The notes beneath the pieces were generated by a model, which ran no database searches, was not told where the DNA came from, and saw nothing but the letters and a program-made list of their open reading frames with translations. Positions 42,101 through 50,825 of a DNA stretch of 64,000 bases are shown one piece after another. The first letter of the stretch is position 1; each line of letters starts with the position of its first letter. The stretch comes from Pycnococcus provasolii (lineage: Eukaryota; Chlorophyta; Pseudoscourfieldiophyceae; Pseudoscourfieldiales), in NCBI GenBank assembly GCA_049487715.1, contig CP150548.1:434001-498000 (forward strand), given 5' to 3'. A program made the translations under genes and the position numbers.

Positions 42101-44596
42101 AAGTGCTCGCTTTATGGCAACATCCTCGCTACCAATCGAGAGCACGATGACGGCGTCGAGTCCACTCGTGTAGGGTACCTTGCGGAAAGAGAGCAGCTTT
42201 TCGAGGTGTTCTGCCGGGGGAGGTGCGATCACCGAAGTGCGCTTCTTGATCTCAGCCTCACGCGTCAGGTCGAGGCCAGTGAGTTCCCTCTCAAGAATCT
42301 CCGCCTGCGCAGCAGTGCGCGGGAAACCGTCGAGAGCGAAGCCTTCGTAGACGTGATCATCACCCTCCTTAGCGAATGCTTCTGCAGCCTCCTCTGGATC
42401 TTCCGGTACAAGTGGGAGTTCATCAATGGCGAGCACGAGGAGCTTCACCAGAGCCTCGTCCGACACGGTCGTGCCAGCCTCAAGAGTCTCGGAGACTTCC
42501 TTCGCGAGTGCATCATATGCGCTCAACTCGGGCTCCTCTGCCCCCTCCGCCTCTTCCGCCGCCGGCTCGGGCGGAGGTAAACCGTTCGCTTCCGCTTCTT
42601 CCGCGGCAGCCGCAGCAGCTGCTGCAGCCGCCTCTTCCTCAGCCTTCTTCTTCTCCGCCCAGTAAGTCGCAGCCTTCGCGGACAGCTCTTCCACGTTAAA
42701 CAGCTTGAGATTTTGGGACTCTGCAAGCTTACGGCTTAGCATCGTCTTGCCGCTGACGGGTGCTCCGGTAAGTGCCACGCGGCATGGAAAGCTGAGATTT
42801 GGAAGCTTTCGCTCCGCAGCCTCCGGCATTGCCCCAACAGAGGCATTCGCCAAAACCACTCCAAGTTCGTCGTTCCGGCCCACCTCCTTGATCGTTTCCT
42901 CCGGAGGATCCAACGGCTCACCCGTCTCCTCGCTAAGAATCGGGATGCGGATCACCCATTCCCCGGCGGTCTTCAGGTAGTCCGCAAGCGTCGCTTCGTC
43001 CAGCGCCTTGCGCGCCAGGTCCTCCTCTGGCACAGCCTCCTCCTCCAACAGCAGCGGAGGCGTGAGGTCGATGCCGTTAACGAACTTGCTAACCCAATCG
43101 CGGTACTCTTTCGCTGGCACCTTGGCGTCCGTGCGCTCGCGGTACTCAATGGCATTTTCTGCCAGTCCCACGAGCTGAACGGTCAGCGCGCTGCAGAAGT
43201 CCTTCTTGTCCTTCTCCTCCGCCTCCACACGCTTGCGCTCCAGCTCTTCCCACAGCTCCACCTCGCGTGTTGCGAGGTGCTCGTACTGCTGCTGCAGGTG
43301 GCGTCGCGTGATCATGTCGTGCAGCAGAGCATCGTCATGGTCTGCGTCGCGACGCTCCTTGTACTGCCGCTCGCGAAGTGCTCGATTGGCGGACATGACG
43401 TCCGCCTCCTTGCGCAGCTGTGCGAGCCGCATCGCGACGCGGTGCTCCTCTCCTGAGATGCGTCCAAGAGTCGTCACCACAGCTTCGTGCCGGCCGCGCT
43501 CCTCCATCATCTCCTGCGCACGCGCCTGCTCGAGGAGCACCTTGCGCCGCCGCCGCTCGCGCTCGCGACGTGCCGCGGACTCGTCAGCCTTGGCTGCCTG
43601 GATTTTGCTCAGATACGCCTTCCCGGTTGTCGCAAGTTCCTCCGGCTCGGGAGCGAGACTTGACACGTGGCGCAGATGCTCGAGCGGGTCGGCGTACTTC
43701 ACGGGCACCGCCTCCTCGTCCTTGAGGTCGCGTCCCTGGTCCGCGCCCAGACGCTTCAGGTTCTGCTCGAACGCGGCGATGCCGTTCGATGTATCGTCCG
43801 CCGCGTTCGAGTTGCGCATCGTGTCACGAGCGCGCGCACGCGTCGCCAGAGCGAGCTCTACGCGCAGTTCCTCGCGCTCGAGGTTGCGCTTAGCACGCAT
43901 GGTGCCGCGATGTTTGACCAGGCTTGCGCCCAGTGCGTCTGCCTCCCGCGTGCGCTTTGTCGACATCTTGTCGAGCAGCCCTGCGCGCCGCTCGTCGCGC
44001 TCAAGGTTCGCGAGAGCGCGCGAGGTATCGCGTGCGTTGTCGGCAACTTCCATCGTAAGCTCGCCCTGCCGTGTGAAAGGGCTGAGGACCATGCTTTCGC
44101 GTATGGCGTTTGGATTTTCCGATGTGTGGCGAATCGTCTTCTCAAACGAGTACTGCGCGTGCTCGTCGAACGGCGCCTTGGTCGAGTTTGCCCTAGCCTC
44201 GAGCAGCGTGAGCGTCGGCTTCGTGGTGACGTGCAGCGTCTTGGCGAGTTTCCCGTCCGCCTTGGACGTTACGATGTCGCGCTCCATGCCTGTGACCTGC
44301 ATCCTCACCTGGTACAGAATCTGCGGCACGACTCCAGCCTCTCCGAGCATGACTCGGTTTGCGACGCGCGCGTCGAACGGAACTCCGAGCTGCGTCATGG
44401 TTGGGTGCAGTCTTGTGAAGTTGTTGATCATCGCGTCTGGGTGGCTATCGTCTTGGAAGTGCGCAAAGTCCGGCTGAAGTCCACAAGCGTGCATCACCTC
44501 TCCGAGCGCGTACCCGTTGGCGAAGTCGCCCTCGAAGTCCTCGCACTCGCTCTCGACGCCGAGGGAGCGCACCCACGAGCGCAGCAGGTCCGCCAT
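39155..44596 (-). CDS. SPEF2/CPC1-like ciliary central-pair protein
   Basis: Large (1813-aa) axonemal scaffold. Residues ~1-105 form the SPEF-type calponin-homology domain (LLRSWVRSLGVESECEDFEGDFANGYALGEVM). Basic coiled coil follows to ~480. A P-loop adenylate-kinase-like domain begins at ~600 (VALTGAPVSGKTMLSRKLAE, later YEGFALDGFPRTAAQAEIL). A long Ala/Glu coiled coil (~950-1130), Glu-rich linkers, and two EF-hand-like loops near the C-terminus (DTNHSGYVEVVE, DADADGCLTRAE) complete it. In Chlamydomonas CPC1 has the same layout and sits on the C1b projection of the central pair, holding glycolytic enzymes; human SPEF2 loss affects sperm tails. It indicates motile cilia. Confidence 0.88.
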   Translation of the reverse strand: MADLLRSWVRSLGVESECEDFEGDFANGYALGEVMHACGLQPDFAHFQDDSHPDAMINNFTRLHPTMTQLGVPFDARVANRVMLGEAGVVPQILYQVRMQVTGMERDIVTSKADGKLAKTLHVTTKPTLTLLEARANSTKAPFDEHAQYSFEKTIRHTSENPNAIRESMVLSPFTRQGELTMEVADNARDTSRALANLERDERRAGLLDKMSTKRTREADALGASLVKHRGTMRAKRNLEREELRVELALATRARARDTMRNSNAADDTSNGIAAFEQNLKRLGADQGRDLKDEEAVPVKYADPLEHLRHVSSLAPEPEELATTGKAYLSKIQAAKADESAARRERERRRRKVLLEQARAQEMMEERGRHEAVVTTLGRISGEEHRVAMRLAQLRKEADVMSANRALRERQYKERRDADHDDALLHDMITRRHLQQQYEHLATREVELWEELERKRVEAEEKDKKDFCSALTVQLVGLAENAIEYRERTDAKVPAKEYRDWVSKFVNGIDLTPPLLLEEEAVPEEDLARKALDEATLADYLKTAGEWVIRIPILSEETGEPLDPPEETIKEVGRNDELGVVLANASVGAMPEAAERKLPNLSFPCRVALTGAPVSGKTMLSRKLAESQNLKLFNVEELSAKAATYWAEKKKAEEEAAAAAAAAAAEEAEANGLPPPEPAAEEAEGAEEPELSAYDALAKEVSETLEAGTTVSDEALVKLLVLAIDELPLVPEDPEEAAEAFAKEGDDHVYEGFALDGFPRTAAQAEILERELTGLDLTREAEIKKRTSVIAPPPAEHLEKLLSFRKVPYTSGLDAVIVLSIGSEDVAIKRALGRRVDPETGNVYHLDFDPPPDKLGLSDQLEEDDGDSNVADVLQDRLVSARDDVPELETWLDRFDSLKRPVDSNPVSEASDAPASMVEVVKGEVESIVTSIKAAKVAARQGREAEQAARDARALAIHADENAKAARADTEKAAGELLLCKQAEIAASQIINSKGEDEASTKMLELKSSEAIAEHLKACKEATERADAAATAANTAAADAEAAAESADQKREEAVPAAEAKDKAQAAKEAAHGACEDAKTHAGAARESLELSQKALAKAERVAAGEMEEEEEEAKEEEEPEPEPYVAVAEELRKDAATVLHSIWVALEQAHVGGLKTEFYSLRTERSTTLEHYAILRRDFMHFLARPDTKQKIASDFQRVFNAVDMDLRRNKEAKAELLLRGDELRDTLWDVCDLRLEENEAELAAIRGDSWAADHSRLLGMHFRNFVQLECDRYVAACQTLKDYHTDTFRLDINEDSSGGFNLEDAEAEVEAGTLLPPAPEETEEGKGAAEGSFPEWTELLADLPEKLAESVAPIVAAVKAALCAPTILARPPPEAEEAAAAEGDAAEGEGEEVDEAELEKKASHVEAARVAAEEGLKCEAAMLAIRLEGLLRRVKTYVLELVDVEDRSLERLVEWLKKRYTSECAAVEALAATVRDAVRAETDLPTDLRLEGEFFVVDELTLAMPEPTKPPPPPPQEPEPLEGTCSCAQLSGLASALHTSASSGFLGINEAVEVILRQSNDMAGKGIPAAWWNEGELMRRSFDSSLRHLYDTNHSGYVEVVEVLASLFMDSVPAVPAGGAEQFVEARSSLLARDADADGCLTRAELAGASLWFDEGPSESGYDMDAARRDALWSVFSENGKLDVQRMLVHLSADKSLATALRKSLCSMGMDVSAPLSSAEWFSLLYPAGRAAGIAIGRAPLDGESLGRLLVETAGTEGAEVLSTEGGAVGDSPEVHGPRVSVDMMVEKGISFVETHLSRLRLKDFAASLRA

Positions 44597-46078
44597 GGTT
44601 CCGAACGCAGCGTCTTCTCACAAAGTGCGAAGGACTGTTCAGCTGTTGCACCTGAACGCCCACCTCGAGACGTCACCTTAAGACGACCTAACCAAACGTG
44701 CGCACACGACGAGCGCGGCCGGCGACGACGACGGCGAGCTAGCTTCTTACCCGTGGCGAGGCTCCGGCGGAGTTCGCGGCGGGCTCGGAGCTCCTCAATA
44801 AGGCTGGTCTCGCAGGTTGTTCGAGAACAGAACAGCCTAAGGTGCGTCGCCGACCTGAGGACGCTCACCAAGAGCTGCTCAGCTGAGCCGTAGCGTAGCC
44901 GTAGAGGGTTCAGCGCTTCAGCTTCAGCTTGAGCAGCTCAGCTCAGCTCAGCGGACACAGACTCGCGGCACAGACGTCGATCAAACAAACAAACACTCGC
45001 AACAAGCTCGCCCTCGCATCGCGGCGTGCAAGCTGACCGGTACGATAGCCTGAATCGCTCATCGCTCATCGCTCGTACGGTGGTACTACAGTGTACTGTA
45101 GTGTTGGTGGCCGCACTGCACTGCACAAGACTGCACAAGCGTGTACCGGTGGTACATCGTTTCTGTGTCTCGTTGGGGAGAGAGCTCACCTGTGTGGCAA
45201 ACGGTGCCAGAGTCTGGCAGACATCAGACGGCTAGCTAAAGGTAGACGATGAGAGTGAGCCTCACGACTACCCGTACGGCTGTGCAGGGGGTTGATGACT
45301 GATGAGCTCGAAAGACTTCGTTCCGATGCCTCACCATGCATGGACGCAGCCTTGCATGGACGAGGAGGAGGAGGAGCTCCGGCCAGGTGCTCCATCCCAT
45401 TCCTTCTTTCCGCGTTTCCGCCTTCGCCTTGACGAATAAATGACGACTGGCAAAAGTGCCAAGTCGGTGGCAAGTGGCAAACGCGTGCGTGAGGGCGAGA
45501 GGTCGACTGCCGTGCGGGTCCTTCACTACCCTAGGGTAGGACTGTCGTATCGTACTGTAGTAAAAAGCACGCACCGTTAAATTTGCTCGTCCTCCCGAGA
45601 CTTGCAGAGAGACTTGCAAGTTGCAAGGGACGGAAGGAATTCGGGGTTATTACCTTAAGGCGGTTATTTAAGGCGCCCAGGAGGATTCCTGGCCCACATG
45701 CTGGCCTGCTTGTTGCCCTTGCCCTTGGAATTTTGCCATTCCCGAGGAAGGCCAGGCACCATGGGGGAGGAGGAGCGTGTGCACTGGGCCATTATTTTAT
45801 GGAACCTTAAGTATGGCCTTATGGGCATTTTGGAACCTCATTCCCCAGACTACCTATACTGCTATACATACCGTGGTAGACTACATATGTACACCGTGTT
45901 CATGTGATGTCACACAGTACTATCGTAAGTAGTACTACGTTGATTCCTTCCCCCTGGGGAGATGCGAGTTTCTGAGTTTCTCGGGTCCCGGGAGGGAGTT
46001 CGCGCCCCCGGGGCCCGGGACGGCGTTGACCCCGGCGCCGGAAAAGGCCCTCCCGAAAAAGTTAAGCTGTGAAGTGCG
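44597..46078. other. 1.5-kb intergenic region between SPEF2 and TSNAXIP1-like genes
   Basis: Two divergent ciliary genes share this region, but no gene is supported inside. It contains AGCTCAGCTCAGCTC-type repeats (44930-44952), CGCTCATCGCTCATCGCTC (45056-45075), short TACTGTAGT words (45090, 45545), and C/G-run pairing near 45960-46060. No TTAGGG array was found. Confidence 0.5.
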
Positions 46079-48319
46079 ATGCCCGCGCTCGCCGCCCAGG
46101 AAAGCGCGCGCGCCATGAGAAGCCACGCGCTATCCATGGAAGTCGCGCTCAGAGAGAGACTCAGCGCCATGGGTGTGCCTGACACAGCAGGACACGGCAC
46201 ACAAAAAGGGGACGCCGCAAACACGGGGAAACCAAGCTTGCCGAGAATCGTCTGCCACCTCGAGATCCTCGACGAGCTGCTCAAACAAAAGTCGTTCGGC
46301 GCTTACCACAACCTCATGAAGTCAATTGTTAGCGAACTGAAACTCGGACTGTTCACAGACAGTGAGCAAGGCGCGACCATCGTGCAAGACGGAAGGTACG
46401 CGCTCACGCACGAGCCGTACTTTGTTGCGTACGAAAAACTCGAAAGCAGCTTGCGTTCCGAAAGGGCGGATGGAGAAACGCTCCGCGGAGAACTCGCCAG
46501 TGGCTTGCAAGAGCTGAGGTCAAAGGACTTGGATCACGACGCGCGTGCGCAAACGCTGAAGCGAACGGAAAACGCGTACGTTATCACCAAGGAGCAGGAG
46601 AGTATGCTGCGCGAGGAGGTGAGGGCGCTGCGCCAGAAGCTGTCGAAGGAAGAGGCGCAGCGACGTGAAGATAATCTGAAACTGCAGGCGGACGTCGCAT
46701 ATTGGCGACGAACGGCGCAGTCGGCGGCAAGCGAGAAGGTGAAAATGGAGCAGCGGTCAGTTGACGAGGCGCACCTTCGAAAGGCCTTCGATTCAGACGT
46801 TAGCAACGGTGTCGCGTACGACCTCTCGGATGCTCACGCCATCGAGCAAGGTGATGCGCACGCGCTTATCGAGCAGCTGCAGCTTCTGCAAGGTACGCGC
46901 ATTGATGAGTACGAGATGTCGTATGAGACAACGCCTGCGCCGCACTTGCCCACGCTGCGCGAGGCATTCGTCAAGGAGATGGGCATGGTGCATGCCGAGT
47001 TGATCGCTCTGCAGCGTTACATCGTCGAGAATGAAAGAAACTTGCAGGCGCGCGTCGAGCGCGAGAAGGCCAATGAATTTCCTCATATCACACAAGCGCA
47101 AGAGGGCGACCGGTTCGTCGCGCGCTTTCTCTCCGGACCCGTTGGTGCGAACACCGCATCCGCAGCTGTGGAGGTGGAGGAGGAGGAGGAATACATTCTT
47201 GGCGATCGGATGCTCATTCCGCCAACGGCGACGCATGTGCAATTCGTTCCAGCACAGCACGACACACCACCCGCGCCGTTGACGTCATCTGCGACGCCCA
47301 CGCCCTCCACGGCTGCTCAGGCACAGCGCGACGATGCTGCGGGACTACTACTGAACGAGTCCATGCTCGATGAGGGCCACGCGCTTGTCAAGTCAGCCGG
47401 ACGAGGCCTCTCAGCCGGCGTGGCGGCCGCCTCCCCCTCTCCCGACGACTCGCGACGGCCGCAAGCCGAGCCTGGCAGTGATGCCTCTAAGCTACTTGAG
47501 CAGCTGAACACTATGGAGGAAGAGGCGCGAAGCAAGGATCTTGCATCGCTTGGAATTGATAACGTGCGCATCGTTGCGGCGCGCTGGCCGGCACCAAAGC
47601 GATCCGTTACGCTTAAGGCGCTTGTGAGCCGCATCGAAAAGGTGTTTGCGGAGAAGCTCGCGGCGGAGGCTGAGAATCCGCAGGAGCGAAGGGTCAGCCT
47701 TCGGGAATTCTTCTACCGGCACCTCATGCAAATGTATGGAAGTGAAGCAGTTGTGCTGATCGTCGCGCGTGCAACCCTCGAGAGCCTCGACGTGCACGCC
47801 AAGGCGTCGGCAACGGTTGCGCTCTTCTTGAAGAGCCTAGCTGGCTCAACGCACGACTCCGTGTGGCATTACCACAATTGGTTCCGCCGTGTACTTGCCG
47901 TGCACCCGATCCGCACGCATCGTGATTTTGGAGTTCTTCTGGAGACGCTCTACCCCGCGTACCGCGACCTGGAGGCGCCAGCATTCGTCGCCGACTACGC
48001 CTCTGCCTTCCCAGAGGCTAGCAGCTCGAGCGCGTTGGAATTCCTTACCGGGCAGCTTCTTCTTCGCACTGAGCCTCGTCTTCGCAAGTGGATGAAGATT
48101 CTAAAGTGGAAGGATGTGCACAACCGCGGTTCGTTCCACCACAACGAATTCAGCGAGATCGCTCTTAAGCTCTTCCCGGGCACGACGCGCAAGCAGATTG
48201 ACGCATGGTTCGAGACGACTTCAAACTACGAAGATGCTTCTGGTCCTTCGATGACGCACAGCGCGCCTCTAAGCGTGCTCGTGAGCATTGCATGCTGCCT
48301 CGACATTCAGATTGATTGA
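46079..48319 (+). CDS. TSNAXIP1-like coiled-coil protein, probably ciliary
   Basis: A 746-aa protein. Residues ~55-160 resemble the translin-associated factor X-interacting N-terminal domain (LPRIVCHLEILDELLKQKSFGAYHNLM, PYFVAYEKLESSLRSER). Coiled coils follow to ~260. A Pro/Ala linker leads to a helical C-terminal half (DARSLAS-type helices; WKDVHNRGSFHHNEFSEIALKLFPG), which includes an EF-hand-like helix-loop without a full calcium loop. TSNAXIP1 family members occur in motile-cilium species. Divergent from SPEF2. The assignment rests on a weak domain match. Confidence 0.5.
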   Translation: MPALAAQESARAMRSHALSMEVALRERLSAMGVPDTAGHGTQKGDAANTGKPSLPRIVCHLEILDELLKQKSFGAYHNLMKSIVSELKLGLFTDSEQGATIVQDGRYALTHEPYFVAYEKLESSLRSERADGETLRGELASGLQELRSKDLDHDARAQTLKRTENAYVITKEQESMLREEVRALRQKLSKEEAQRREDNLKLQADVAYWRRTAQSAASEKVKMEQRSVDEAHLRKAFDSDVSNGVAYDLSDAHAIEQGDAHALIEQLQLLQGTRIDEYEMSYETTPAPHLPTLREAFVKEMGMVHAELIALQRYIVENERNLQARVEREKANEFPHITQAQEGDRFVARFLSGPVGANTASAAVEVEEEEEYILGDRMLIPPTATHVQFVPAQHDTPPAPLTSSATPTPSTAAQAQRDDAAGLLLNESMLDEGHALVKSAGRGLSAGVAAASPSPDDSRRPQAEPGSDASKLLEQLNTMEEEARSKDLASLGIDNVRIVAARWPAPKRSVTLKALVSRIEKVFAEKLAAEAENPQERRVSLREFFYRHLMQMYGSEAVVLIVARATLESLDVHAKASATVALFLKSLAGSTHDSVWHYHNWFRRVLAVHPIRTHRDFGVLLETLYPAYRDLEAPAFVADYASAFPEASSSSALEFLTGQLLLRTEPRLRKWMKILKWKDVHNRGSFHHNEFSEIALKLFPGTTRKQIDAWFETTSNYEDASGPSMTHSAPLSVLVSIACCLDIQID

Positions 48320-48770
48320 GATGGCAACCTTAAAATATAAAATTAAAATTTAACTTAGTAAGCCAACAACACAACCGCTTTCTTTTTTAATAAAATGATA
48401 TCGTCTGTCTGCGAAAGCTTCGAACAACGAAAGCCCACCCGAAGAGGTCCCCCGAAGGCCCAAGGTGCCGCAAGCGCAAGCCGCAAGCGAGGGTAAACTT
48501 ACCGTACAACATCGTCGACCAAAGACATGGTCAACAACAATCACATGTACCAACTACCAACGATAAGGTTAAGTTAGGTGGTACGAAATACCGTAGTGGT
48601 ATGCGAGAACTCGAGATTTCATTTTCCCAATTCCCAGTGGCAAGTGGTCCGAAGTCAGAACACACGGGTCCACGAGATGGCAGTTGATCACTGCTTTCTT
48701 AGACTGCTTTCGCGCAGGTTCGGATTCTCCCTGGAGGGCGCGGCCGCACCTTGCCACACACGGGCCAGCC
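48320..48770. other. intergenic, NEK kinase promoter
   Basis: No gene seen. No TTAGGG array is present; GGTTAAGTTAGGTGG at 48566-48580 is only vaguely similar. Confidence 0.4.
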
Positions 48771-50705
48771 ATGGCGTGCCTCCGCTCGCAGTCCGCGGAC
48801 TTCACGTGGGGCCGCAAACTCGGAAGCGGCAGCTTTGGGGTCGTGTACGAGGTCACGAGGCACGCGGATGCGCTCACGTACGCCATCAAGCAGATGGAGT
48901 TAAAAGGCATGAACCAAAGGGAGCAAAGCGACGTTGTGAAGGAGGTGCAGCTGCTCGCCTCGTTCGACTCGCCGTACATAATCAAGTACTTTGACTCCTT
49001 CATCGATCAGTCAGTCCTGTGCCTGGTCATGGAGTTCGCCGCGCGTGGTAACTTGCACGACTACATACGAAACAACAAGGCTGGACGCGTGGCAGAGCCG
49101 ACAGTGTGGCGATTCTTTCTTCAGGTGCTTCTCGGCGTGCACTGTATGCACGTCAAGCACCGAACGTTGCACCGGGACATCAAGACGCTCAACATCTTCC
49201 TAGTTGACGCGACGTCAAATGGACAAGGCGACGGCGACGGCGACGCTTCGCGGCTTATCGCGAAACTCGGCGATCTTGGGGTTGCAAAGATCCTTAGTAC
49301 ACAAACCAACTTCGCGCACACGCTTGTGGGAACTCCGTACTACCTAAGCCCTGAGATGTGCGAAGACAAGCCATACAACGCCAAGAGCGACGTGTGGGCG
49401 ACGGGCGTGGTGCTGTACGAGCTGCTAACGCGAAAGCACCCATTCTCTGGCGACAACCAGGGCGCACTGATCCTCAATATCTTGAGAGGTCGCTATCCGC
49501 CACCACCGAGTGGATACGGCGTGGAGGTCGTCGACGCGGTGAAGCGATGTCTCACACGCGACGCGAAACGACGGCCAACCACGACGCAGTTATTGGCCAC
49601 TCGGTGTGTGCGCGCCGCCGCTGAGAAGTTAGGCATCGACGTTCCATCTCTCGACGAGCTGCGCAAGGCAGAGGATGACTTGGCGCTGCCGATGGCAGAG
49701 AAGAGAAGGACTACCAAGGCCAAGAAGGCGACTTCGGAGGATAAGACGCCAGCGCGCGTGCGCGCAAAGAAGAATGTAGCGCGCACGGGCGCCGATGGTG
49801 CAGCGCCATCGTCGGCTCCGCAACGCAAGGCGAAGGGGCAGCTGCTGCTCGGCGAGAAGGGAAAGCCAAAGAAGCTGGCACCTGTCGGATCGCGGCCGCG
49901 GTCAAGTCGCGCGGCACCTGAGGAGTCGAAGCAGGATGGAGTGCACGATCCTGGTGACGAACAGGAATCGCATACGGATGCTGGCAACAATTCTGCGGAG
50001 CCCGTAGCTGATCAGGCAGAACCTGTGTCGAACGAAAATGTGTCGCCAGATCGGGCATCCATGGTTGCCGCGGCTGCGCAGGCGGCAGCATCCGCACCCG
50101 GACACTCTGGTACGGGAGGCGTGAGTATATCAGGCAAGCTCGCATTCGAATTTGGTGTATCTCTGCACCTAGGAGACACAGATCCACCCAAAGAGCCTGA
50201 GGTGGAATCAACCGCAGAACCTCCAGCTACCGAAGTTCCTCCCGCACCAGCTCCCGGAGAAGTTGACAATGCGATTGAGGAAGAGGAGAACACGGTGGAT
50301 GAGGAAGACAATTACGAGGACGACGAATTCGAGGAGGAGGAGGAAGAGGACGGAGATGATGGAGCGGATACGCCCGCTGAGAAAAAGCCAGATGTAGGCG
50401 CGCTCACACGACGAATGCAGAGCCTGACCGATGGCTTGAAGGGCGTGGTGACTTCTGCATCCGAGCTTGTGGGTGAAGAGCAGTATGCCGCACTCCACGA
50501 CCTGTTCGCGAATCGTGCGAGCGGCGAGCCTTTGCCAGCAGTCTCCGGCGCGGCACCCCCGTCGATCGCCGACCTGTCGAAGCAAGTCTTTGACATCATT
50601 CCATATGCGAAGGCTGAGGCTGTCCAGCTCGTATTTAAGGCGCTATATTTGGAGTCTGAGCTCGCAGATGTGAATCGGGAGCACGAAAACCTGCTTAGCA
50701 GCTAG
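48771..50705 (+). CDS. NEK (NIMA-related) family protein kinase
   Basis: Ser/Thr kinase of the family that controls cilia length and the cell cycle. The 644-aa protein has the kinase domain at ~10-276: glycine loop KLGSGSFGVVYE, VAIK-type Lys (YAIKQMELKGMNQREQ), HRD motif LHRDIKTLNIFL, DLG instead of DFG (LGDLGVAKIL, as usual for NEKs), and GTPYYLSPEMCEDKPYN. The acidic, Lys/Ala/Pro-rich tail ends in a predicted helix. All catalytic residues are present. The ATG at 48771 starts three residues before the domain's upstream edge; an in-frame ATG at 48684 is possible. Possible TGTAA at 50791-50795. Confidence 0.88.
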   Translation: MACLRSQSADFTWGRKLGSGSFGVVYEVTRHADALTYAIKQMELKGMNQREQSDVVKEVQLLASFDSPYIIKYFDSFIDQSVLCLVMEFAARGNLHDYIRNNKAGRVAEPTVWRFFLQVLLGVHCMHVKHRTLHRDIKTLNIFLVDATSNGQGDGDGDASRLIAKLGDLGVAKILSTQTNFAHTLVGTPYYLSPEMCEDKPYNAKSDVWATGVVLYELLTRKHPFSGDNQGALILNILRGRYPPPPSGYGVEVVDAVKRCLTRDAKRRPTTTQLLATRCVRAAAEKLGIDVPSLDELRKAEDDLALPMAEKRRTTKAKKATSEDKTPARVRAKKNVARTGADGAAPSSAPQRKAKGQLLLGEKGKPKKLAPVGSRPRSSRAAPEESKQDGVHDPGDEQESHTDAGNNSAEPVADQAEPVSNENVSPDRASMVAAAAQAAASAPGHSGTGGVSISGKLAFEFGVSLHLGDTDPPKEPEVESTAEPPATEVPPAPAPGEVDNAIEEEENTVDEEDNYEDDEFEEEEEEDGDDGADTPAEKKPDVGALTRRMQSLTDGLKGVVTSASELVGEEQYAALHDLFANRASGEPLPAVSGAAPPSIADLSKQVFDIIPYAKAEAVQLVFKALYLESELADVNREHENLLSS

Positions 50706-50825
50706 CTAGCGGTGCATACATACATACATAACTTTAACTTAAGTAAATTATACATACAGTAGACTACATTTCGTGTATCCCTATAAAGTTTGTAAGGAAA
50801 TGCGTCGTATTACAGGGTGAAATAG

